Under the pieces are notes generated by a model. The model saw only the letters and a program-made list of their open reading frames with translations. It did no database searches and was not told the DNA's origin. Positions 1 to 7,272 of a DNA stretch of 32,083 bases are shown in pieces (within the stretch, counting starts at the first letter, position 1; each line of letters opens with the position of its first letter). This DNA comes from Verrucomicrobiota bacterium. GTDB taxonomy: Bacteria > Verrucomicrobiota > Verrucomicrobiia > Opitutales > Opitutaceae. The stretch lies in NCBI GenBank assembly GCA_026398135.1, contig JAPLTN010000011.1, forward strand, positions 1 through 32,083, in the 5' to 3' direction. A program made the position numbers and the translations under genes.

Positions 1-5
1 GCGCC

Positions 6-113
6 TGCCAAAAGGCACTCGCGAAATCAGCAATGTAGTGCCGAAAATCGCCCCTTAAATTACACAAGTGCCTCAAATACAACAAAACCATCTTTCAAAC
101 TGCGGAACTCGGG
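6..113. repeat. Left copy of 108-bp inverted terminal repeat (probable IS end)
   Basis: Bases 6-113 are the exact reverse complement of 31976-32083, with no mismatch over 108 bp. Pairing stops at 113/114. The next four bases inward (114-117) are CTAG. The repeat is less GC-rich than the surrounding genes and contains no ORF of its own. It runs off the window at base 1, so the full element is not visible. The best reading is one end of an insertion sequence or other multi-copy repeat. A transposase is not visible, so the family is unknown. Confidence 0.85.
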
Positions 114-175
114 CTAGCGGTCAAACCAAAGCTACCCACTGAAAAAAGCGAAGAACCATAATAAACCGATGCTTC

Positions 176-276
176 GTGAGCGGGAAACCATGCCCGGCCA
201 AGGCGACCGAGGCGGAGGTGGCCGAGCGGGCCATGCCGCCGAGGGCAACGCGGGCCCAGCTAGGTTTCCCGCTCAC
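176..276. repeat. 101-bp palindromic element with 14-bp arms
   Basis: The arms GTGAGCGGGAAACC (176-189) and GGTTTCCCGCTCAC (263-276) are perfect reverse complements. A second pairing, GCCCG (192-196) with CGGGC (251-255), lies just inside, so the element can fold into an imperfect long hairpin. It encodes nothing recognisable. It is comparable in size to REP/MITE-type elements, but copy number cannot be judged from one window. Confidence 0.6.
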
Positions 277-371
277 CCGTAGGGCGCACGCAGGGTGTCG
301 GGGTATTTTGAAGACAGCTCCAAGCCGGGCTGCGGGCGCGTTAGTTCTCCTTAGCCAAAAGTCCCCTGAAA

Positions 372-452
372 TTGGCCGGGGACGGCCAAAGCCACACATT
401 GCTGCCAGCAAAATGACCTGCTTCTTTTGTGGTGTTGGCCGTCCCCGGCCAA
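372..452. repeat. Inverted repeat with 18-bp perfect arms
   Basis: The arm at 372-389 (TTGGCCGGGGACGGCCAA) and the arm at 435-452 (TTGGCCGTCCCCGGCCAA) are exact reverse complements around a 45-nt centre. Each arm also begins TTGGCC and ends GGCCAA, so each arm has inner dyad symmetry. This could be a non-autonomous repeat or a strong RNA hairpin downstream of the minus-strand coaX. No U-run suggests an ordinary terminator. Confidence 0.65.
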
Positions 453-517
453 AAAAGGTAAAGCGCACATGAGCGGGAACTCCACCTCGGGGTTTAACAA
501 AGTAGAATCAGGGCGTG

Positions 518-1318
518 TCAGGGATGGTTTAAGGCATACGCGGCGGCGAGGCCGGTGAGCGTGAGGTCGGGTACGTTGCGGGCGGGTTGGCGGAGGCGGT
601 TTTTAACGACCTCGGCCGCGCCACCGGAGAGAAAAATCTCGGCCGGGGGCAATCCACGCTCGGCAAACTCGGCCAGCACGGCGTCGAGCAGGGCTTGGAT
701 GAGACCGGCGTAACCGACCACGGCGCCGATGCGGATGGCCTCGGCCGTGGATTTGCCGATCACGCTGGTAATGGGCGTGGTTAAATCGGTGACGAGCGGG
801 AGCTGCGCGGTGCGTTCGTGAAGGTAGCGGGTGACGAGGGCGGGGCCGGGCGTGATGATGCCGCCTTCGTAGCCGCCGGTCGGAGTGACCAGGTCGAAGG
901 TCACGGCCGTGCCGAGATCGATAACGATGGCGGGCAGGCCGGGGGCGAGGGCGTGAGCCCCGGCGGCGTTGGCGAGGCGGTCCTGGCCGATCTCGGCGGG
1001 ACGCGGGTAAGTGATGGGCACACCGAGCCGGACCTCATGGGTGAGTTGCCAGGCGGGCAGGCGGGCGGCGGCGGCGCAGGCATGGAGCTTTGGAGTGGCG
1101 GCGGGGACTACGGAGCAAAAGGCGAGGGAGCGGGGAGCGGGGAGCGAGGAGCGAGGAGCCAGAAGGTAGGCGGGGAGGCCGGTGGCGGGGTCGTCGAGTT
1201 GCGGGGTGGGGATGTCGCGTTGGCCGGTGAGTTGTCCGTCTTGGTGCCAGGCGAGGTGGGTATGGGTGTTGCCAATATCAACGCAGAGGAGGGCGGCGGC
1301 GGCGTATTCGGGGTGCAT
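518..1318 (-). CDS. coaX: Type III pantothenate kinase
   Basis: Phosphorylates pantothenate, the first step of coenzyme A synthesis, in the cytoplasm. The 266-aa protein shows the CoaX pattern. An N-terminal ASKHA phosphate loop (VDIGNTHTHLAW) is followed by a mid-protein GQDRLANAAGA motif. After it come the second nucleotide-binding segment (IDLGTAVTFDLV), GGIITPGP, and a C-terminal LSGGAAE loop. Length fits the family at about 250-270 aa. The ATG at 1318 is preferred over an upstream GTG at 1354, because the protein then begins a few residues before the conserved phosphate loop. The gene lies 10 bp downstream of the birA stop on the same strand, so the two are probably co-transcribed, and both serve cofactor metabolism. 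A coaX-birA pairing is common in bacteria. Confidence 0.95.
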   Translation of the reverse strand: MHPEYAAAALLCVDIGNTHTHLAWHQDGQLTGQRDIPTPQLDDPATGLPAYLLAPRSSLPAPRSLAFCSVVPAATPKLHACAAAARLPAWQLTHEVRLGVPITYPRPAEIGQDRLANAAGAHALAPGLPAIVIDLGTAVTFDLVTPTGGYEGGIITPGPALVTRYLHERTAQLPLVTDLTTPITSVIGKSTAEAIRIGAVVGYAGLIQALLDAVLAEFAERGLPPAEIFLSGGAAEVVKNRLRQPARNVPDLTLTGLAAAYALNHP

Positions 1319-1328
1319 GGCGGGCGGC

Positions 1329-2321
1329 TTACTTCTTGGAAAGGGTGACTTCACCGGCGCGGTAGCGTTCGGTGCGGCCGTCGGCGAGGCGGAGCAGGAG
1401 GCTGCCTTCGGGGTCGATGCCGAGCACGGTGCCGGTGATTTCGCGGTCGCCTTGGTGCAGGGTCACGGCGCGGCCCTTGAGGGTGTCGAAGCGTTGCCAG
1501 AGGCCGGGGAAGAGCGCGGCGTAGCTGCCGTCGATAAACGCGGCGTAGGAATCGAGCACGCGGCCAATGAGGGCGGCGGCGAATTTATTCGGGTCGAGCG
1601 GCGCGTTGCTGTGTTCGGCGAGCGAGGTGGCGCGGGCGGCCAGCTCGGAGGACCAGCCGTCGGCGGGGGCGCGGAGATTGAGACCGAGGCCGAAGACGAG
1701 GTCGTGAATGCGGTCGGCGTCCATGCGGGCCTCGGTGAGCATGCCGCCGGCTTTGCGCCCGTCGAAGAGGAGATCGTTGGGCCATTTGAGGCCGGGGGTG
1801 ACGCGGCAGAAAGAGGCGACGAGGGCGCAGACATTGACGCCCATCCAAAGCGTAAAAGTCTGCATGCGGGCGGGCTCGACTTCGGGGCGGAAGGCGAAGC
1901 TGGCGTAGAGGTTGCCGTCGGTGGCGCTGTGCCAGGCGCGCCCGAGGCGGCCGCGGCCTTTTTCCTGACGGCGGGCGAGGACCACGAGGGGAGCAGGGGC
2001 GCCGGTGGCGAGGAGGCGCACGGCTTCATCGTTGGTGCTGCCGATGGTATCCGAGTAATGGAGGCCGGGGGTGAGCGCGGAGGGCCGGCGATAGGCGTCG
2101 ATGAGGGCCGGGTGGAGAAAATCGGGCCGGGCCGACAGACGGTAGCCCCGGGCATGGAGGCTCTCGATCGCGAAACCCGCTTCTCGCAGACGTTCGAGAT
2201 GTTGCCAGACGGAGACGCGGCTCACGCCGAGGCGGCGGGCGAGATCGGCGCCGGAGACGACGCCCTCTTCGCCCGCTTCGAGCAAGGCTTGAAGGATGAG
2301 CTGATCGGCCTGGGCGGACAT
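1329..2321 (-). CDS. birA: Biotin--[acetyl-CoA-carboxylase] ligase with N-terminal HTH (BirA)
   Basis: Activates biotin to biotinyl-AMP and transfers it to the carboxyl carrier protein of acetyl-CoA carboxylase. The 330-aa protein has an N-terminal winged helix (residues about 8-62, with GADLARRLGVSRVSVWQHL), so it may also bind DNA as a biotin repressor. The ligase core follows, with STNDEA, the adenylate loop GRGRLGR (122-128) and KWPNDLLF with the catalytic Lys near 179. A C-terminal SH3-like domain carries GTVLGIDPEGSLLL. The ATG at 2321 is chosen because the upstream extension to 2426 is Pro-rich and unlike the family. It precedes coaX by 10 bp and is divergent from the AbiEii-type module. 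Confidence 0.95.
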   Translation of the reverse strand: MSAQADQLILQALLEAGEEGVVSGADLARRLGVSRVSVWQHLERLREAGFAIESLHARGYRLSARPDFLHPALIDAYRRPSALTPGLHYSDTIGSTNDEAVRLLATGAPAPLVVLARRQEKGRGRLGRAWHSATDGNLYASFAFRPEVEPARMQTFTLWMGVNVCALVASFCRVTPGLKWPNDLLFDGRKAGGMLTEARMDADRIHDLVFGLGLNLRAPADGWSSELAARATSLAEHSNAPLDPNKFAAALIGRVLDSYAAFIDGSYAALFPGLWQRFDTLKGRAVTLHQGDREITGTVLGIDPEGSLLLRLADGRTERYRAGEVTLSKK

Positions 2322-2496
2322 AATAGCGGGGAGCTTGGAGCGGGGGGCGGTGAGGGACGGAAGGACTGGGATCTGAGGGAAGGAGCGGAGGTGTGGCAAT
2401 AGCAGGCAGGCTGGCTGAGGTCGCAAGTTGAGAGCTGAGCAGCGGCAGTATTTAGCCTGCCCTTGCCTTGCCCGTGGCGGGAACTAAACTGTACTT

Positions 2497-2850
2497 ATGG
2501 CTTTAGTTCTCGCTCCGAACCCGGGTCTTCGCGCCGCCGCCCCGATGACCTTTAGCGTCGAGGAGCGCACTGTGCTTCTGAACATGGCCCGAAAATATAT
2601 CTGGTGGATGCAGCCGGAGGAAGCGCTGTGCTATCCTGCGCGCGTTATTGCCCAGGTGATGAATCTAGGTGTGTTTGAGGATGCGTTTGGCCTTCTGGAA
2701 CTGCTAGGCGCTGATCGCCTGGTGGACGTTTTGTGTCGCGCGGAAGCAGGGCAATTTAGTCCGGAATCCTGGCATTTTTGGCATTATCGGCTCGATCTGG
2801 TGCAGGCAGATGAACCCATGCCCCCACTGCTGGTGCGGCACATCCCTTAG
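2497..2850 (+). CDS. Small protein, probable partner (antitoxin candidate) of AbiEii-like protein
   Basis: This 117-aa acidic soluble protein has no domain I can name with certainty. It contains ARKYIWWMQPEEAL near the start and a C-terminal SWHFWHYRL segment, a Trp/His-rich block. It ends 31 bp before the AbiEii-like gene, on the same strand. That order (small protein, then nucleotidyltransferase) is what toxin-antitoxin modules often show, so an antitoxin role is inferred from position only. A second in-frame ATG at 2545 (MTFSVEERT) is an equally good start, and neither has a clear ribosome-binding site. Confidence 0.7.
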   Translation: MALVLAPNPGLRAAAPMTFSVEERTVLLNMARKYIWWMQPEEALCYPARVIAQVMNLGVFEDAFGLLELLGADRLVDVLCRAEAGQFSPESWHFWHYRLDLVQADEPMPPLLVRHIP

Positions 2851-2881
2851 CGTGGTTTACCCGCTGCGCATATGGCCGAGA

Positions 2882-3559
2882 ATGAAGACCTTTACCCCAA
2901 AATTTGAGATCTTGCCGACAGAGCAGGTCGCGCTCTGGCCCCAGTTGCGGCCAATCTCCGAGCTTGGGTTTATACTCTATGGCGGCACGTCAATCGCGCT
3001 ACGGCTGGGGCACCGAAGGTCGGTGGATTTTGATTTTTTCACCTCCGGGCCGGTGGATCGTACGCAGTTGAGAAAAGTGCTTCCGTTTTTATCCACCTCG
3101 CAGGTTTTGCAGGACAAGGGCGAGGCCTTCGAGGTTATCACGGCCAAGGGGGTAAAAGTGGCCTTTTTTGGGGCTTTGGACTTTGGGCACTTGGAAGAGC
3201 CGGAGCGCAGTGAGGACGGGGTCGTCGTAGCCGCTTCGTTGAACGATCTGATGGCCCATAAACTGAAGGTTATCTTACAGCGTTCGGAGGCGAAGGACTA
3301 TCAGGACATCGCGGCCCTGTTTCGGGCGGGGCTAAGCGTGGCACAAGGGCTGGCGTCGGCCGAGTGGTTGTTCCATCCCGCGTTTCCGATTCAGCATTCG
3401 TTACGCGCTCTCACTTATTTCGAGGATGGTGATCTTGAACGTTTAAACCTTCGCGATCGGGCGGATTTGGTAGCAGCGGCTAAAACCGTAAAACTTCCCT
3501 TGCCGGAGGTTCGAGGGCACCCGGGTCTTGGTGCCTGCACCTGGGTCCACCCTGAGTGA
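2882..3559 (+). CDS. Nucleotidyltransferase of the AbiEii/AbiGii toxin family (DUF1814-like)
   Basis: A 225-aa protein with the minimal nucleotidyltransferase signature of the AbiEii family: YGGTSIALRLGHRRSVDFDFF, giving Gly34-Gly35 and the metal-binding pair Asp49/Asp51. The downstream helix LNDLMAHKLKVIL and the KDYQDIAAL motif are also typical. Characterised members transfer nucleotides to tRNA acceptor ends and act as toxins in type IV toxin-antitoxin or phage-abortive systems. Whether this one does so is inference. The ATG at 2882 is preferred to 2810, which would overlap the upstream gene and add a Cys/Trp-rich tail. With the preceding small gene it forms a compact two-gene accessory module between housekeeping genes. 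Confidence 0.85.
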   Translation: MKTFTPKFEILPTEQVALWPQLRPISELGFILYGGTSIALRLGHRRSVDFDFFTSGPVDRTQLRKVLPFLSTSQVLQDKGEAFEVITAKGVKVAFFGALDFGHLEEPERSEDGVVVAASLNDLMAHKLKVILQRSEAKDYQDIAALFRAGLSVAQGLASAEWLFHPAFPIQHSLRALTYFEDGDLERLNLRDRADLVAAAKTVKLPLPEVRGHPGLGACTWVHPE

Positions 3560-3628
3560 AACCCGGTTTAGCGACGCGGTTTTCGCGGTGTGAGATAAAC
3601 ACCCTCCGGCAGCGCGGTTTTCCTGCGC

Positions 3629-4555
3629 TCAGCTTTGCCAGTCGAGGGCAATGTCAGCCCAGGCGGATTTGTGGACGAGGGCGCCGGTGGACACGAAATC
3701 GAGGCCGAGGCCGGCGTAGCGCGGAAGGGTTTTCAGGGTGATGCCGCCACTGGCTTCGGTAAAGGCACGGCCGGCGATGAGGGCGAGGGCTTTTTTGATT
3801 TGGGCCGGGGGAAAGTTGTCGAGCAGCACGACATCGGCTCCGGCGGCGAGCACGGCGGGGAGTTGGTCTAAACGGTCGATCTCGACCTCGACGGCGAGGT
3901 CGGGCGCGGCTTTTTTGGCGCGGGTGACGGCGGCGGCGAGGTCGTCGGGTGATCCGAGCAGGGCAAGGTGGTTGTCCTTAAGCATGACACGGTCGAAGAG
4001 ACCGAGGCGGTGGTTCCAGGCTCCGCCGCAGGCGACGGCGTATTTTTCCAGCATACGGTAGCCCGGGGTGGTCTTGCGGGTGTCGAGCAGGCGGGTGCGA
4101 CCGGGGCCGAGCGCGGCGACGTGGGCGGCGGTGGTGGTGGCGACGCCCGAGAGACGTTGCAGGAAATTCAAAGCGACGCGTTCGGCGGCGAGCAGGATTC
4201 GGGGGTCGCCTTCGAGGGTGGCGAGCACATCGCCGGCGGCGGCGGCGTGGCCGTCGCGGGTGAGGGGCTGCACCGATGCGCGAGCACCGTAAGCGGCGAG
4301 AATAAGCGGGAGAAGCGGCAGGCCGCAGACGACTAAAGCAGTACGGGCGACGAGATGGGCGCGGCCCAGACGCGGCGGAGTGGCGAGGGCGGCGGTGGAG
4401 CGGTCGCCAGTTCGGGAAGGTTTCTGGCGGAGGCCAAGTCCGGCCAAGTCCTCGTCGCGGGCAAATTCGATCAAGCGGCGCAGGTAGGCGGGATCGAGGT
4501 CCGCCCAAGTAAGGCGCAGGAGCAGGCGGTCGAGGTCAGCGGCGGCAGGCGGCAT
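3629..4555 (-). CDS. nadC: Nicotinate-nucleotide pyrophosphorylase (carboxylating)
   Basis: Converts quinolinate and PRPP to nicotinate mononucleotide in de novo NAD synthesis. The 308-aa protein has the two-domain NadC layout. An N-terminal alpha/beta sandwich carries GDVLATLEGDPRILLAAERVALNFLQ with the LSGVAT segment. The barrel has TRKTTPGYRMLEKYAV, CGGAWNHRLGLFD, MLKDNH and VEVEIDRLDQL. The C-terminal EASGGI and GVDF-like (GLDFVSTGAL) strands bind phosphate. A TTG start at 4591 would add 12 residues. The ATG at 4555 is chosen because the minus-strand sequence TATATT just upstream of the TTG could be a promoter -10 box. The gene is divergent from mscS. Confidence 0.93.
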   Translation of the reverse strand: MPPAAADLDRLLLRLTWADLDPAYLRRLIEFARDEDLAGLGLRQKPSRTGDRSTAALATPPRLGRAHLVARTALVVCGLPLLPLILAAYGARASVQPLTRDGHAAAAGDVLATLEGDPRILLAAERVALNFLQRLSGVATTTAAHVAALGPGRTRLLDTRKTTPGYRMLEKYAVACGGAWNHRLGLFDRVMLKDNHLALLGSPDDLAAAVTRAKKAAPDLAVEVEIDRLDQLPAVLAAGADVVLLDNFPPAQIKKALALIAGRAFTEASGGITLKTLPRYAGLGLDFVSTGALVHKSAWADIALDWQS

Positions 4556-4723
4556 GCGCGGAGTGGAGGAGAAGCGGGCGGAAATGTCCAACGGCCAATA
4601 TAGTTTAGCAGGGGGGACTGACCGAGGACGGTAAACTCACCAGTACAAATTCCTTTATCTTGAAGGGGACGGACTCAGGCCCCACGTGTGATAGGCCCAC
4701 CGCTAACGCTAATCCACTGAGCC

Positions 4724-5881
4724 ATGCCCGCACATCTGACCATGATTCTGGAGCTTGTTGCGCTGAGCCTCGGGCTTGTGCTTTGGGTAACCATAATCTG
4801 GCGCACGCGACGCATCATCCTCGAAAGGCTTAACAACCTCGCGGTGCAGAGCGCCCGCGCCATCGCCTCACGACGGCTGCGCAGAATAAGCGCGCGCCGC
4901 ATGATGCAGATCGCGCGCATCGGTACGCGGCTGATGAGCGTCCTGCTGTTGCTGGGCGGGGTATTTGTCTGGGCAACCCTTACCATGGAGGTCATCCCCG
5001 CCACGCGTGAAGCAGCGCGCGCGGTCGAGCGGCTTTTTTTCGAAAAGTTTCAATCCTTGGGTCTGGCTGCGGCGAGCGCCCTGCCCGACCTCGCGATCGT
5101 GGCTTTCATTTATTTTCTGGCTCGGGTGGCGCACGAGTTTTTCAACCACTACTTTCTCGCCATCGCGGAGGAGGAAGTGGAAAGCGCGTTTTTCGATCCC
5201 GTCACCGCCGCGACCACGCGCCGGCTGGTGGACATCGGCATCTGGATCGTGGCCTTGGTGGTCGCGTTCCCCTACCTGCCGGGCAGCAACTCGGATGCCT
5301 TTCGCGGCGTGTCCGTTTTGGCCGGGCTGATGCTCTCCTTGGGGTCGACCAATCTGGTGGGCCAGTTTACCAGCGGCCTTTCCTTGATCTACGGGCGCGT
5401 GCTGCGTCCCGGGGACTACGTTGAAACCACGCAAGGTGAGGGCGTGGTTGAGCGAATCGGGGTCGTGGCCTGCACGCTACGCAGCCCGCGCGACGAATAT
5501 CTTTCCATTCCCCACTCGGTGGTGGCGGCGGGCCTTAAAAACTACTCCCGCGCGGAAACCGGGGTACGCTTCGCCACCGAAGTGACGATCGGCTACGACA
5601 ATCCCTGGCGGCAGGTGCGCGACCTTCTGCTCGCCGCCGCCGCCGACACCCCGGGCATCCGCGCCGATCCCCCGCCGCTGGTGCGTCAGGCTGCGCTGGA
5701 GGATTTCTTCGTGCGCTACGAATTGCTTTTCACGCCCGACGCCCCGGCCAACCGCATTGCGCTGCTCGGCCAGTTGCACGCCAACATCCAGGACCGCTTC
5801 CACACTGCTGGCGTACAAATCATGTCGCCCCACTACCTCGGCGACCCGGCGCAGGCCAAGATTCCTGCGCGAAACGCTTAG
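4724..5881 (+). CDS. MscS-family mechanosensitive ion channel
   Basis: An inner-membrane channel that would release solutes on hypo-osmotic shock. The 385-aa protein has predicted membrane helices near residues 8-27, 69-87, 120-137 and 168-187. The pore-lining segment follows at about 195-225 (LAGLMLSLGSTNLVGQFTSG). The cytosolic beta domain comes next, with VLRPGDYVETTQGEGVVERIG, LSIPHSVV and LKNYS, all hallmark MscS positions. It is longer at the N-terminus than E. coli MscS, as in YnaI/MSL-type members. A stop codon lies directly in frame upstream, so translation starts at the ATG at 4724 or the ATG at 4742. The physiological trigger cannot be read from sequence. Confidence 0.9.
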   Translation: MPAHLTMILELVALSLGLVLWVTIIWRTRRIILERLNNLAVQSARAIASRRLRRISARRMMQIARIGTRLMSVLLLLGGVFVWATLTMEVIPATREAARAVERLFFEKFQSLGLAAASALPDLAIVAFIYFLARVAHEFFNHYFLAIAEEEVESAFFDPVTAATTRRLVDIGIWIVALVVAFPYLPGSNSDAFRGVSVLAGLMLSLGSTNLVGQFTSGLSLIYGRVLRPGDYVETTQGEGVVERIGVVACTLRSPRDEYLSIPHSVVAAGLKNYSRAETGVRFATEVTIGYDNPWRQVRDLLLAAAADTPGIRADPPPLVRQAALEDFFVRYELLFTPDAPANRIALLGQLHANIQDRFHTAGVQIMSPHYLGDPAQAKIPARNA

Positions 5882-5940
5882 GCCGCCACCGGCGCGCTTG
5901 CACCGGCGAAGCCCGCCCGCGACGCTGTTTGCTCCACCGC

Positions 5941-7167
5941 ATGCTTGGCCGAGCCACCGACTATCTCAGTGTTTTCAAAACCGCCACCCGGGCGCGTTGG
6001 GATCTGCTCACCCCGTTCGCTTTGCTGGCGCTGAGCAGCATCGGCGTCGCGTTTATCTACTCGGCCCAGTTCTCCACCCCGCTGGCCAACTGGATTAACC
6101 AACTCGTCTGGCTGACCGCGGGTACCGGTATCTACGTTGCCGTCTCCCTGGTCGATTATCGCATCTGGCTGAGTATCTGGCACTGGTTTTATCTCGCTTG
6201 CCTGCTTCTGCTTATCCTCGTGCTTCTGCCCGGAATCGGCGAGGAGCGCTACGGCGCGCAGCGCTGGCTGGATTTTGGTATTTTCGCACTCCAGCCCAGC
6301 GAACCCGCCAAAGCCGCCGTGCTTTTCGCCACCGCCTCCATGCTCATGCGGGCGCGGCTCGGGTCGATTCGCCAGTCCCTCGACACCTTGGGCAAGTTGG
6401 CCCTTGCGGCGGGCGGTCCCATGTTGCTGATTCTACTCCAGCCGGACCTCAAGTCGGCCATTGTGCTACCCCCCATGGTGTTTTCCATGCTCTATGTTTC
6501 CCGCCTCTCGTCCCGCTTTTTCGCGGGCGCGCTCGGCGCGTTTCTCGTGGTGGTAAGCCTGGTCGCCTGGGATATGCGCGGCTACATGAAGTTTATTGAG
6601 GACAACAACTTGTCTTACCAGCGCGACCGCGGCCGCTACGAGGCCACCTCGTGGATTCCACTCAAGGATTACCAGCGCAACCGCATCGTCAGTTTCGTCG
6701 CTCCGGACAAGATAGACCCCATGGGTATAGGCTGGAATCAACGCCAGTCGCTGATCTCGGTCGGCAGCGGCGGCCTCACCGGCAAGGGCTGGACCGAGGG
6801 CACGCAGGCCCAGCTGGGCTACCTGCCACGCGCCGTCGCGCATAATGATTTTATCTTCTCCGTCATCGCCGAGGAGAAGGGATTTTTGGGAAGTCTCACC
6901 GTACTAGGCCTTTTTGGCATCGTTTTGATCAACGGCATCCGCATCGCCGGACTTGCCCGCGACCGTTTCGGCACTCTGCTTGCCGTCGGGGTCACGGTCC
7001 TGTTCGCGGTACATGTGTTCGTTAACATCGCTATGACGATAGGTCTCGTGCCCATCACGGGCATACCGCTTCCCTTTATTAGCTACGGTGGCTCCTTCGT
7101 GCTCAGTTGTTGTTTGCTGCAAGGACTCGTCCAGAGCGTCTATCGCTTCCGAAAGGACTTCACGTGA
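5941..7167 (+). CDS. rodA: Rod-shape-determining peptidoglycan polymerase RodA (SEDS family)
   Basis: A polytopic inner-membrane glycosyltransferase that polymerises lipid II in cell elongation with a class B PBP partner. The 408-aa protein carries the SEDS signatures: GAQRWLDFGIFALQPSEPAK, GNxG-like GSGGLTGKGWTEGTQAQLGYLP, the periplasmic loop HNDFIFSVIAEEKGFLGS, and the C-terminal GLVPITGIPLPFISYGGS. The Asp/Glu-containing loops and the short N-terminus fit RodA better than FtsW. The ATG at 5941 is preferred to the TTG at 5929. It follows the mscS gene by 59 bp and is followed on the same strand by the RNase E/G gene. Confidence 0.93.
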   Translation: MLGRATDYLSVFKTATRARWDLLTPFALLALSSIGVAFIYSAQFSTPLANWINQLVWLTAGTGIYVAVSLVDYRIWLSIWHWFYLACLLLLILVLLPGIGEERYGAQRWLDFGIFALQPSEPAKAAVLFATASMLMRARLGSIRQSLDTLGKLALAAGGPMLLILLQPDLKSAIVLPPMVFSMLYVSRLSSRFFAGALGAFLVVVSLVAWDMRGYMKFIEDNNLSYQRDRGRYEATSWIPLKDYQRNRIVSFVAPDKIDPMGIGWNQRQSLISVGSGGLTGKGWTEGTQAQLGYLPRAVAHNDFIFSVIAEEKGFLGSLTVLGLFGIVLINGIRIAGLARDRFGTLLAVGVTVLFAVHVFVNIAMTIGLVPITGIPLPFISYGGSFVLSCCLLQGLVQSVYRFRKDFT

Positions 7168-7272
7168 AACTGAACCTTTCCCGCGCCTCCGACCTCCCGA
7201 CCGGAATTTCCTGCGCCACCATCCGCGCACCAGGGTGCCCCGTCCAACCACAAAAACAGGACAACACCCACC

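Larger units (their letters stand above)
114..517. other. Gene-free left flank with palindromic elements
   Basis: About 400 bp between the repeat and the coaX stop codon has no convincing gene. The open frames on both strands lack recognisable domains. The stretch holds two separate inverted-repeat structures (176-276 and 372-452). It may be the remains of small non-autonomous repeats. Confidence 0.6.

Noticed and set aside
4640-4735. tRNA-like stretch on the minus strand upstream of mscS (contains a D-arm-like GGCTCAGTGGATTAGCG)
   Set aside because: No complete cloverleaf: the anticodon stem and T-arm do not pair and no GTTCRANYC loop follows. At most a degraded tRNA, not supportable as a feature.
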